From Prolixibacteraceae bacterium UBA6029 (GTDB taxonomy: Bacteria; Bacteroidota; Bacteroidia; Bacteroidales; Prolixibacteraceae), in contig DIZL01000072.1 of assembly GCA_002429385.1 (NCBI GenBank), positions 141,031-159,540 of the forward strand: a DNA stretch of 18,510 bases. The letters run 5' to 3'. How positions within the stretch are numbered: the first letter of the stretch is position 1; every line of letters starts with the position of its first letter. The notes beneath the pieces were generated by a model that was not told the origin of the DNA, made no database searches, and worked only from the letters and a program-made list of their open reading frames with translations. This document shows positions 6,488 to 14,375 of this stretch, one piece after another. A program made the position numbers and the translations under genes.

Positions 6488-6713
6488 AGAAACATACCTG
6501 AATATTGGTTTTGAAACCACTTACCCACACCAATGTCATGTGATCACTACTGTGTGGGCTCGTGTCGCGTACCTAAAGGCACGCCGTGTATCGGCGAGAT
6601 GACTTTCTATAACTATTTTGTGCCCAAAGGCACAGGAATTTTGCATGTATTGATTTCGTGAGTGGACTACCCACATAATCAGTCATAGAACTGAGAAAAA
6701 ATATTTCAGACAT
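6488..6713. other. Gene-free remainder of the repeat island, with two more palindromes
   Basis: No credible coding region is seen. CCCACAC (6524-6530) and GTGTGGG (6552-6558) form a 7-bp inverted repeat. CGTACCTAAAGGCACG (6568-6583) and TGTGCCCAAAGGCACA (6619-6634, a perfect 6-bp stem with 4-nt loop) resemble the GTnCC-AGGnAC palindromes at 6131 and 6186. They are probably variants of the same repeat family. Confidence 0.55.
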
Positions 6714-6741
6714 AAAAAAACCGCCTTTAGAGCGGTTTTTT
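6714..6741 (-). terminator. rpoD terminator, symmetric
   Basis: AAAAAACCGC and GCGGTTTTTT form a stem with a 7-nt loop. On the minus strand it ends in a T-run 9 bp after the rpoD stop codon. The A- and T-runs on both sides would also let it work for plus-strand transcripts. Confidence 0.85.
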
Positions 6742-6749
6742 CAGGAGAA

Positions 6750-7610
6750 TTATCCCAAATATGTTTTCAGTAATTTACTTCTTGAGGTGTGCCTTAGGCG
6801 ACGGATGGCTTTTTCTTTAATCTGCCGGACACGTTCACGTGTCAAGCCAAAACGTTCACCGATTTCTTCGAGCGTCATTTCCTGACAGCCGATTCCGAAG
6901 AACATACGGATAATGTCACTCTCGCGTTCAGTTAAGGTAGCCAGGGCCCGTTCGATCTCCTTGGCCAACGATTCCATCATCAAAGCACGGTCGGCATTTG
7001 GCGAGTCATTGTTGATCAGTACGTCGAGCAAACTGTTGTCCTCGCCTTCAACAAAAGGAGCATCCACCGAAATGTGGCGGCCTGATACACGAAGGGTATC
7101 TGCGACTTTATCGGCAGGTAGTTCCAATGCATCAGCAAGCTCTTCAGGAGAAGGTTTGCGTTCGTTTTCCTGTTCAAACTTTGAGAAGGCTTTGTTGATT
7201 TTATTCAACGAACCCACCTGATTCAAAGGAAGGCGAACAATTCTGGATTGTTCGGCCAAAGCCTGCAGGATGGATTGGCGAATCCACCAAACGGCATAGG
7301 AAATGAACTTGAAACCACGGGTTTCATCGAACTTTTCAGCGGCTTTTATCAATCCAAGATTACCCTCATTAATAAGGTCAGGTAAACTTAAACCCTGGTT
7401 CTGGTACTGTTTAGCCACAGAAACCACAAAACGAAGATTTGCTCTGGTTAATTTCTCTAATGCGGCCTGATCACCTTTTTTAATCCGCTGTGCCAACTCC
7501 ACTTCCTCTTCAACAGTAATAAGCTCCTCTTTTCCAATTTCCTGCAAATACTTGTCTAAAGAAGCGCTCTCGCGGTTGGTAATCGATTTCGTAATCTTTA
7601 ATTGTCTCAT
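6750..7610 (-). CDS. rpoD: Primary sigma factor of RNA polymerase, Bacteroidota type
   Basis: Principal sigma factor of 286 residues, the size typical for Bacteroidota, which lack region 1.1 and the long non-conserved insert. Region 1.2 is at about 17-47 (SLDKYLQEIGKEELIT). Core region 2 is at about 56-125 (DLINEGNLGLIKAAEKFD, then FISYAVWWIRQSI for 2.3-2.4). Region 3 follows LPLNQVGSLNKI. Region 4 contains LTERESDIIRMFFG and the region 4.2 helix-turn-helix LEEIGERFGLTRERVRQIKE (248-267). It recognises the TTTG/TAnnTTTG promoters seen in this window. It has its own strong promoter at 7634-7665 and a terminator at 6714-6741, so it is probably monocistronic. Low-level read-through from degP, 109 bp upstream, is possible because no terminator is evident between them. 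Confidence 0.97.
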   Translation of the reverse strand: MRQLKITKSITNRESASLDKYLQEIGKEELITVEEEVELAQRIKKGDQAALEKLTRANLRFVVSVAKQYQNQGLSLPDLINEGNLGLIKAAEKFDETRGFKFISYAVWWIRQSILQALAEQSRIVRLPLNQVGSLNKINKAFSKFEQENERKPSPEELADALELPADKVADTLRVSGRHISVDAPFVEGEDNSLLDVLINNDSPNADRALMMESLAKEIERALATLTERESDIIRMFFGIGCQEMTLEEIGERFGLTRERVRQIKEKAIRRLRHTSRSKLLKTYLG

Positions 7611-7633
7611 ATACCCTTCAAAAAAATAGCGTG

Positions 7634-7665
7634 CAAATATAGGCTTTTGAGGTCAATAATTCAAA
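7634..7665 (-). promoter_or_regulatory. rpoD promoter
   Basis: On the minus strand, TTTG (7665-7662), a 20-bp spacer and TATATTTG (7641-7634) match both boxes of the Bacteroides consensus exactly. The predicted transcription start is near 7628, giving a leader of under 20 nt before the ATG at 7610. Confidence 0.75.
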
Positions 7666-7719
7666 TGGAAATTAAAATAAGGTTTTTGCATACAAATCTG
7701 TACACCGCATAAGTGATTT

Positions 7720-9174
7720 TTATTTGGTATCGATCCCAAAAACATAATAGGCTACTTCTCCATTTGGATATATTCCTTCAACTAATATTCCACCCCTTGA
7801 TTTCTTAATAATACGTGTTAACTCATCAACTTCAGAAACGGCATTCTTGTTCACCTGGGTAATGATAAATCCTCTTTTTATTCCTGCATCTTTAAATTTA
7901 CCATTTCCAAGTTCAGCGATCTTGACCCCATAGCGAATTCCCAATTCCTGTTTATCGCGGTCGGAAAGTGCAACAAATTTCGCACCAAAAATATCTTCAT
8001 GATCATTATCACCTTTGACAATTTCCGTATCTCCATGCTTGTTACGAAGCGTTACGTTAAATGGTTGCTTTTTATTATCTCTTTTTATCACCAACATGAC
8101 TTTATCTCCCGGACGGTGTTTATTAATTTGTTCCTGAAGCTCGGAAGAAGAGTTTACATCAACTCCATCAACGCTGGTTATGACATCATTATCTTTGATT
8201 CCGGCCAGATTAGCGGAGCCTCCCGATTGAGCCTTTGAAATATAAACTCCTTCAATTTTATCCAGATGCATCCTTCTGGCTATCGAATCGGTTACATCTC
8301 TGATTTCAACCCCGAGTAAGGCCCTTTGTACCTCACCGTATTCAAGCATATCGGCAACAACTTTCTTCACTATGCCAACAGGAATGGCGAATGAATATCC
8401 TGTGTAAGAGCCCGTCTGGGAGGCAATGGCTGTATTAATGCCAATTAATTCGCCTCTTGTGTTGACCAGGGCACCACCGCTGTTGCCGGGATTCACAGCA
8501 GCATCTGTCTGGATGAATGATTCTATTCCTGAAATATTTTGGTTAATTCCTATATTTCTTCCCTTTGCGCTGATGATACCTGCCGTTACTGTGGAGGTCA
8601 GGTTAAATGGATTTCCAACGGCCAACACCCACTGGCCCAGTTTTAAATCATCAGAATTTCCATAACGAAGGAATGGGAGGTCTTTGGCATCAATTTTAAG
8701 CACGGCAATGTCCGTTTGAGGATCAGTTCCGATCAATTTGGCTTTAAACTCACGTTTGTCATTCAGGATTACTTTAATTTCATCAGCTTCTTCAATCACG
8801 TGGTTATTTGTAACGATAGTACCGTTGGCAGTAAGGATAACTCCCGATCCAAATCCCTGCCGGACGGGCATACGCTGCTGACTGCTTCCTCTTTCACCGA
8901 AAAACCAGTCAAATAATGGATTTTGACTGTAATACGACCCCTTCTGGGTGACCATGATGTGAACCACAGCATGAACCGAATTTTCAGCAGCAAATGTCAG
9001 ATCTGGCAATTCGCCCGAATCGCTGGCCGGCAAACTTGCATAGCGCATGGTCTGACCCTGTTGGACCATTATCACCTTTGGTTCTTCAAAATAACGGGTA
9101 TAGGCCCATAAAGCAACGAAACCACCAATCAATGCCACAAGCAATGTGAATAATCCACTTTTTAAATTTTTCAT
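7720..9174 (-). CDS. degP: DegP/HtrA-family periplasmic serine protease
   Basis: Envelope quality-control protease of 484 residues. The N-terminus has one hydrophobic segment (about 6-25, LFTLLVALIGGFVALWAY), acting as signal or membrane anchor. The trypsin-like domain carries the triad His125 (TNNHVIEE), Asp155 (TDIAVLKID) and Ser232 (NPGNSGGAL). A first PDZ domain follows at about 285-380 (LLGVEIRD ... VDGVDVNSSSEL), and a shorter second PDZ-like domain at about 390-484 (LGIRYGVKIAEL ... GFIITQVNKNAV). The insert after residue 80 (NPLFDWFFGERG) matches the regulatory loop of DegP proteins. The gene lies upstream of rpoD on the same strand. No clear consensus promoter is found in the 170 bp upstream; TATCTTTA near 9215 is a one-mismatch candidate only. 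Confidence 0.95.
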   Translation of the reverse strand: MKNLKSGLFTLLVALIGGFVALWAYTRYFEEPKVIMVQQGQTMRYASLPASDSGELPDLTFAAENSVHAVVHIMVTQKGSYYSQNPLFDWFFGERGSSQQRMPVRQGFGSGVILTANGTIVTNNHVIEEADEIKVILNDKREFKAKLIGTDPQTDIAVLKIDAKDLPFLRYGNSDDLKLGQWVLAVGNPFNLTSTVTAGIISAKGRNIGINQNISGIESFIQTDAAVNPGNSGGALVNTRGELIGINTAIASQTGSYTGYSFAIPVGIVKKVVADMLEYGEVQRALLGVEIRDVTDSIARRMHLDKIEGVYISKAQSGGSANLAGIKDNDVITSVDGVDVNSSSELQEQINKHRPGDKVMLVIKRDNKKQPFNVTLRNKHGDTEIVKGDNDHEDIFGAKFVALSDRDKQELGIRYGVKIAELGNGKFKDAGIKRGFIITQVNKNAVSEVDELTRIIKKSRGGILVEGIYPNGEVAYYVFGIDTK

Positions 9175-9372
9175 CGCATTTTACTTTTGTCATTAGACAT
9201 TCATGAGTATTTAATTGATTATTAAAGATAACGCATAGTAAAACTTTGTGTTTTGTAAATTCCAGTTCGTTTCAAATGTTTAACAGAATTTAACAGGAAC
9301 TGAATTGCTATATATCCCACAAATTAAATACCAAAGGATGATATTTTGATTTTATACGATGGACAGGAAAAA
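9175..9372. other. Intergenic region upstream of degP
   Basis: A+T-rich, about 200 bp, with no coding region. CTGTTAAA occurs twice in tandem on the minus strand (about 9284-9301). I see no confident promoter or hairpin. Confidence 0.4.
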
Positions 9373-9568
9373 ATGACATCATTTCAGGAAAATATTTTTC
9401 TTAAGCTGTATTTATGGCGTTTTTTCACCCCCCTAATTTGGCATACAGAGGAACCGGTTTGGGTTTGGCAATTTCAAAGAATCTTATTGAATTGCTTGGG
9501 GGAGTATTCATGTGGAATCAGAACCCGGAAAGGGATCTGCCTTTTGTTTTGACATTACGGCCACTTAA
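9373..9568 (+). pseudogene. Remnant of a histidine-kinase ATPase domain
   Basis: The C-terminal end of a HATPase_c domain is recognisable across three reading frames. The first frame has SFQENIF (9379-9399). The second, from about 9444, has YRGTGLGLAISKNLIELLG, the G2 box. The third, from 9503, has SIHVESEPGKGSAFCFDITAT with a stop at 9566-9568. The shift between the second and third frames falls in a run of five G (9498-9502), where six would restore LLGGSIHVES. The dimerisation domain, phospho-acceptor histidine and sensor are absent. The remnant's stop overlaps the 3' end of the opposite-strand LOG gene. The G-run shift could be a sequencing error, but the truncation and the other shift are not explained by it. 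Confidence 0.8.
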
Positions 9569-10146
9569 CGGGTCGGAACATCAAACCATTTATTAACGGA
9601 TTCCTCGGGTTTGTAATTCAGGATATAATCCATCGCCTGGGCAGAATTCCCGGCAATAAAGAATAATTTTCTGTAATTTTCCTTAGCAAACTTTTCTTCA
9701 TACGATTTCTCAAACTGCCTGAAGAGATCGTCATAAAAGCCATTGGTATTGATGAACACAACTGCTTTGTTGTGATAGCCCAGTTGTTTTAATGTAATAA
9801 CTTCCAGAATTTCCTCAAGAGTGCCGAAACCACCTGCCAGTGCAATAAATGCATCGGACAATTCTCTCATCTTGTCCTTTCGCTGCATCATATCACCCGA
9901 AACAATCATTTCGTGGGCATGGACTGATGCAAGATTAAAATCCCTCAGCTTTTCAGGAATAACACCAATAGTTCTTGCTCCGCTTATACCGGCTTCACGG
10001 GTTATTACATCCATCAGTCCAACATTTGATCCGCCGTTAACCAGACAGAAATTTGACTGACCAATCAGCCGGGCCAGATCAATGGCCTCATTCACGTAAA
10101 CATCAGCAACAGCATTGCTGGAAGAGGAATAGACACAGATGTTCAT
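9565..10146 (-). CDS. LOG-family protein, probable nucleoside 5'-monophosphate phosphoribohydrolase
   Basis: A 193-residue Rossmann-fold protein of the Lonely Guy/TIGR00730 family, which hydrolyses N6-modified AMP or AMP to base and ribose 5-phosphate. Motifs are VNGGSNVGLM (36-45), MMQRKDKM (86-93) and AGGFGTLEE (104-112) with the catalytic Glu. The family motif is usually PGGxGTxxE; here the proline is alanine (Ala104), while the glycines and glutamates are kept. It lies 97 bp downstream of gyrB on the same strand, with a 12-bp hairpin between them. No promoter is evident. Its biological substrate in bacteria is uncertain. Confidence 0.9.
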   Translation of the reverse strand: MNICVYSSSSNAVADVYVNEAIDLARLIGQSNFCLVNGGSNVGLMDVITREAGISGARTIGVIPEKLRDFNLASVHAHEMIVSGDMMQRKDKMRELSDAFIALAGGFGTLEEILEVITLKQLGYHNKAVVFINTNGFYDDLFRQFEKSYEEKFAKENYRKLFFIAGNSAQAMDYILNYKPEESVNKWFDVPTR

Positions 10147-10180
10147 GAAATATATATTTACAATTAAAACATTTACGACA

Positions 10181-10214
10181 TACTATTTTGGCAAAGTCTG
10201 AAGCCAAAATAGTA
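10181..10214. repeat. Perfect 12-bp inverted repeat between gyrB and the LOG gene
   Basis: TACTATTTTGGC (10181-10192), a 10-nt loop and GCCAAAATAGTA (10203-10214) pair perfectly. It begins 30 bp past the gyrB stop. There is no T-run after it on either strand, so it is not a standard terminator. It could be a processing or stability hairpin at the gyrB 3' end or a protein-binding site. Confidence 0.8.
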
Positions 10215-10243
10215 AATCGCAAATAAACAAATGGTAAATCTTG

Positions 10244-12226
10244 TTAGGCATCAATATTTGCATATACTGCATGGTCTTCTATGAACTGCCTACGTGGCGG
10301 AACTTCATCACCCATGAGCATACTGAAGATATGATCGGCTTCAGCGGCATTCTCAATAGTCACCTGCCTGAGAGTTCTCATCTCCGGATTCATGGTGGTC
10401 GACCACAGTTGTTCTGCATTCATTTCACCAAGACCTTTGTAACGCTGGACATGAATTCCTGCCTCTTTTCCTTCGCCCCATTCGTCAATAATACGTAGGC
10501 GTTGTTGCTCGGTCCAGCAGTATTCTTCCCGTTTCCCTTTCTTTACCAGATAGAGCGGAGGAGTGGCAATGTAAAGGTGACCGCGCTGTATCAGTTCCTG
10601 CATAAAACGGAAAAAGAAAGTCATAATCAGCGTTGCGATATGACTACCGTCAACGTCAGCATCGGTCATGATTACAATCTTGTGGTATCGTAGTTTTTCG
10701 AGATTAATTGCTAAAGTATCTTCTTCTGTCCCGATGGTGACTCCCAACGCAGTATAGATATTCCTGATTTCTTCACTGTCGTAGACCCTGTGAGCCATCG
10801 CCTTCTCGACATTCAGTATCTTTCCCCTGAGTGGTAAAATAGCCTGAAAATGGCGATTCCGCCCCTGCTTGGCTGTACCACCTGCTGAATCTCCCTCCAC
10901 GAGGAACAATTCGCAAAGTGAAGCATCTTTTTCAGAGCAGTCGGCAAGTTTCCCCGGCAAACCTGCTCCTGAAAGGACATTCTTACGCTGTACCAGTTCC
11001 CTGGCCTTGCGTGCAGCATGACGGGCCGTTGCTGCAAGGATAACCTTGTTTACAATAGCACGGGCCGACCGTGGATTTTCTTCCAGGTAATTTGCCAGCA
11101 TCTCACTGACAGCCTGATCAACAGGCAAACTGATTTCTGAGTTCCCCAGCTTGGTTTTGGTCTGTCCCTCAAACTGAGGTTCAGCCACCTTAACCGAAAC
11201 CACGGCTGTCAATCCTTCACGGAAGTCATCACCACTGATTTCGAATTTTACTTTGGACAGCATACCGCTGCTTTCAGCATACGACTTCAGGGTACGAGTC
11301 AAGCCACGACGGAATCCCGTAAGATGGGTACCTCCTTCAATGGTGTTGATATTGTTAACGTATGAATGGATATTTTCAGTAAATGAGGTATTGTAATGAA
11401 GCGCTATTTCAACGGGCACACCTGCTTTTTCAGAGGTGATATGAATGGTTTCGTCGATAAGGCGTTCACGTGTATTATCTAGATACTCAACAAACTCTTT
11501 CAGTCCCTCTTTAGAGAAGAATTCTTCATGCTTATATTTATATTCTTCGCCTTCGATCTTAACCCTTCTGTCTGTAATGTTCAATTGTAAACCAGCATTC
11601 AGGAAAGCGAGTTCACGCAAACGGGCTGCTATTATTTCGAACTTGTATTCAGTAACAAGAAAAATGGAATCATCAGGTTTAAACGTAACGGTTGTACCGG
11701 TATGATCACTTACACCAACTTCTTTTACATCATACAGTGGCTTACCCTTGCTATATTCCTGTTGCCAGATCTTTCCGTCACGATGGACCTGAACGGTAAG
11801 CAGGATAGAGAGTGCATTTACACATGAAACTCCTACCCCATGCAAACCACCGGATACTTTATAGCTACCCTTGTCAAATTTACCACCGGCATGCAAAACG
11901 GTCATTACTACTTCGAGTGCCGAACGGTTTTCCTTGGTATGAAGTTCGGTTGGAATACCACGTCCATTGTCAATAACGGTAACCGAATTGTCTTCATTAA
12001 TGATTACATCAATATTTGTGCAATAACCGGCGAGCGCTTCGTCAATCGAGTTATCGACAACCTCATATACCAAATGGTGCAAACCTTTTTCATTCACATC
12101 GCCAATATACATGGCAGGACGTTTACGAACCGCCTCAAGACCTTCCAGTACCTGAATACTGTCAGCATCATAACCACCATTTTCATTCTGTGTTCCCCAA
12201 TCCTGGGTTTCTTCAATTTCTCTCAT
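10244..12226 (-). CDS. gyrB: DNA gyrase subunit B
   Basis: ATPase subunit of gyrase, which introduces negative supercoils with GyrA. The length of 660 residues fits Bacteroidota GyrB. The GHKL ATPase motifs are YEVVDNSIDEA (54-64), DNGRGIP (86-92) and SGGLHGVGV (125-133). The transducer domain follows. The TOPRIM motifs are EGDSAGG (444-450) and DADVDGSH (522-529), with PLRGKILNVEKA (465-476) in the quinolone-determining region. The tail has QRYKGLGEMN (594-603). ParE is the alternative, but the KVSGGLHGVGVS and QGRNRHFQAILPLRGKILNVEKA-type segments fit GyrB better. A Bacteroides-type promoter lies at 12405-12436, predicting a leader of about 170 nt with possible hairpins and a small open frame. 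Confidence 0.95.
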   Translation of the reverse strand: MREIEETQDWGTQNENGGYDADSIQVLEGLEAVRKRPAMYIGDVNEKGLHHLVYEVVDNSIDEALAGYCTNIDVIINEDNSVTVIDNGRGIPTELHTKENRSALEVVMTVLHAGGKFDKGSYKVSGGLHGVGVSCVNALSILLTVQVHRDGKIWQQEYSKGKPLYDVKEVGVSDHTGTTVTFKPDDSIFLVTEYKFEIIAARLRELAFLNAGLQLNITDRRVKIEGEEYKYKHEEFFSKEGLKEFVEYLDNTRERLIDETIHITSEKAGVPVEIALHYNTSFTENIHSYVNNINTIEGGTHLTGFRRGLTRTLKSYAESSGMLSKVKFEISGDDFREGLTAVVSVKVAEPQFEGQTKTKLGNSEISLPVDQAVSEMLANYLEENPRSARAIVNKVILAATARHAARKARELVQRKNVLSGAGLPGKLADCSEKDASLCELFLVEGDSAGGTAKQGRNRHFQAILPLRGKILNVEKAMAHRVYDSEEIRNIYTALGVTIGTEEDTLAINLEKLRYHKIVIMTDADVDGSHIATLIMTFFFRFMQELIQRGHLYIATPPLYLVKKGKREEYCWTEQQRLRIIDEWGEGKEAGIHVQRYKGLGEMNAEQLWSTTMNPEMRTLRQVTIENAAEADHIFSMLMGDEVPPRRQFIEDHAVYANIDA

Positions 12227-12242
12227 CGATCAATATATTTAA

Positions 12243-12377
12243 TTATCCAGAATATACCCACTCAACCCAAAATGATGAGTCAAGACCAGATACAGAAAAG
12301 GTCTGTTCTTCTGCTTTTTCAAAAATTGCCGGATTGGGTAATAAAACCAGATATTTGATTATTGGTAAATTCTTCAC
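12243..12377 (-). CDS. Possible small ORF in the gyrB leader
   Basis: Starting at GTG (12377), 44 codons are open to TAA, reading VKNLPIIKYLVLLPNPAIF at the start and FWVEWVYSG at the end. It ends 16 nt before the gyrB ATG and would be on the gyrB transcript. No homologue is recognised, and there is no ATG start or clear ribosome-binding site. It may simply be chance open frame. Confidence 0.2.
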   Translation of the reverse strand: MKNLPIIKYLVLLPNPAIFEKAEEQTFSVSGLDSSFWVEWVYSG

Positions 12378-12404
12378 AATAAAAAACCTTCAACAACTAA
12401 GACG

Positions 12405-12436
12405 CAAATATAGTAAAAATGTCGTTACCTCCGAAA
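12405..12436 (-). promoter_or_regulatory. Probable gyrB promoter
   Basis: On the minus strand, TATATTTG (12412-12405) matches TAnnTTTG exactly, and TTTC (12436-12433) lies 20 bp upstream as a three-of-four -33 box. A GTTAAA-CTT-TTTAAC palindrome sits just upstream at 12457-12471. The predicted start near 12398 leaves a leader of about 170 nt. Confidence 0.6.
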
Positions 12437-12570
12437 GCTTTTAATGCTATCAAAAGGTTAAACTTTTTAACAATTTATGAACTTTTTGATTTCTGAAGAT
12501 CAATGAATTATAGCCAGTCTGGTATGGAATCGAAAGTATGCTGCACAGGTTCTGAAAACAGGTTCCATTC

Positions 12571-14352
12571 TCAGAAAGAATAACTAATTCCGGCCAGCCA
12601 GTTTAATCCCCTTGAAGTGTATCCAAGCCATTGTTCGTATTTCTGGAAACCAAAATTATTGAGCTTTGCAAAGAAGCTCACTTTATTCGAGAACTGATAT
12701 TCGGCCCCTACGTTCAGGTCGATAATTGGATCCATAGCAATCTCCAATTGCTGATGATTGACTTCAAATCCATTCAATAGATTCTCCTGATCAGGCTCGA
12801 ATACAACACCTGTTCGGCTGCCAATAAAATAAATATCCGTAGTGAATTTTATCTGTTCAGTAGGCTTGTATATTCCTGAAATCGTAAGATCAAAATCAGG
12901 CATCTGCCAGGCTTTGGTCTGATTCTGCATTTCATACGAATAGTAATTACCCTGTAAATGGAGAGAGAAGTTATCCGAAACAGCATGCAGAACCTCAGCT
13001 GATAATTTCAGCATCTTCACATTATCATACACCAGGCTAAAGGTATTCTCAAGACTTCGGAATGAGGCTGTTGGATCATAAAGATTCACACTGTGAAGGA
13101 CATAAAAATGCTGGTCTTTTACCTTCGAATACGAAGCCTGCGCAACGTAATTGGTATTTGAACTCAATTTGCCTTTTAATCCTCCTGAAAGAATATATTT
13201 GTAATTGGAGTTTCTTGCATCATGATACGGATCAACATAGGGATTCTCTGTTGAAATGGACGAGTAGGTATTGTGCTGCAAATAACCATCTGCTCCGGCA
13301 AATAAAGTAAGGATCCGATCAACAGGTGACCACTCAGCCTTTACCTTTGGCCAAATATGAACAGAGGGACTGGTATCCTCGTCAAAAAAGATTGTATAAT
13401 TCAACCCGGCCTGCAAACTGGCATTTTTAGTCGCCCACTTAACCGATGGGTCTGCTTTCATGAGCAGCTGATGCTTCGGACCGATACTGTTCGAAAATCT
13501 GCTCCTTATGCTGTCCGCATTGTAATAGGTGATAGAGGCATTCAGAATACCGATGGTGTTCCCGAACTTTTTACTGACATCGCCCGAAAGAAGGGTTTCA
13601 TTTTCTGATTGCCCTGTTTTGCTGACCAGATAATGATAGTTGATTCCAAAATCGTAATTCAGATCATACGCTTGCATCGTTTCACTTTTCAAATGAACAT
13701 TCATTGTCCCTTTCGAAAAGTACTGTTTATTCCCAAAATCAGGGATTATTTGTTCTTTGGATACATCGGTGAGTATTGGACCGGTATAACCGTAATAAGT
13801 GAACGATTTACGGTCAAAGGCCAGACTCCCCGACAAGGTTGACTGGTGAAAAAACCGTTTGCCAAATATCTCAGCATCATTTGTTGATTCAGGAGCCTTC
13901 ACATTATCCAGATTCAGAAGATTGAGCTTTCCAAATGATGAAAGACTTCTGAAGTGCATCCCAAAGTTTGATTTCTTATCAGGCTGAGCATTGTAAAAAA
14001 GCTCTCCGTAAGGGGTCAGGTAATTCCCAAACCCCAGTTTAAGCAGTCCCTTTTGCATTTCAGGCCTGGGGTCGCCAACCATTTTAGCAGCAGTCACTGG
14101 TGTAACATCAAATGTCGAAAATACCGGTTTGCTAAAGATCGAATAATCGAATATAGGCGTCTCCGTTGGTTCAGCTTTAATCAGGGGAATATCATTGATC
14201 TTTACAGCGGTATTGATCACAGGCTGGTAGGCTTTGGTTACCTCAACTTCCTGTTTTAACTTCGTGGAATCCTTTTGTGCACTCACCTGACCTGCTCCCA
14301 GTAAAAGGGCAAGGAATAAAAGGCTTACAGCTGAATATAGTCGTTTTCTCAT
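12571..14352 (-). CDS. Exported outer-membrane beta-barrel protein
   Basis: A 593-residue protein with a signal peptide (MRKRLYSAVSLLFLALLLGAGQVSA, cut before QKDST). A conserved-looking N-terminal stretch (QEVEVTKAYQP, KINDIP) is followed by many alternating amphipathic strands rich in Tyr, Phe and Asn, ending in GISYSF with a C-terminal Phe as in outer-membrane barrels. Such proteins are often annotated as TonB-dependent-receptor-like in Bacteroidota, but I see no plug domain. It starts 23 bp after the TPR gene and is surely its operon partner. Function is unknown. A role as an outer-membrane partner of the TPR protein is an inference. Confidence 0.8.
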   Translation of the reverse strand: MRKRLYSAVSLLFLALLLGAGQVSAQKDSTKLKQEVEVTKAYQPVINTAVKINDIPLIKAEPTETPIFDYSIFSKPVFSTFDVTPVTAAKMVGDPRPEMQKGLLKLGFGNYLTPYGELFYNAQPDKKSNFGMHFRSLSSFGKLNLLNLDNVKAPESTNDAEIFGKRFFHQSTLSGSLAFDRKSFTYYGYTGPILTDVSKEQIIPDFGNKQYFSKGTMNVHLKSETMQAYDLNYDFGINYHYLVSKTGQSENETLLSGDVSKKFGNTIGILNASITYYNADSIRSRFSNSIGPKHQLLMKADPSVKWATKNASLQAGLNYTIFFDEDTSPSVHIWPKVKAEWSPVDRILTLFAGADGYLQHNTYSSISTENPYVDPYHDARNSNYKYILSGGLKGKLSSNTNYVAQASYSKVKDQHFYVLHSVNLYDPTASFRSLENTFSLVYDNVKMLKLSAEVLHAVSDNFSLHLQGNYYSYEMQNQTKAWQMPDFDLTISGIYKPTEQIKFTTDIYFIGSRTGVVFEPDQENLLNGFEVNHQQLEIAMDPIIDLNVGAEYQFSNKVSFFAKLNNFGFQKYEQWLGYTSRGLNWLAGISYSF

Positions 14353-14375
14353 TGGTCTGATTTTTTCAGGAATAT

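Noticed and set aside
9346..9552. A separate small gene starting at the ATG at 9346
   Set aside because: Only part of its frame resembles a kinase, and the conserved blocks jump to other frames, so it is part of the pseudogene.
11840..12444. Two long plus-strand open frames opposite the gyrB 5' region
   Set aside because: They are shadows of the conserved GHKL domain of gyrB and its leader, and have no family features of their own.
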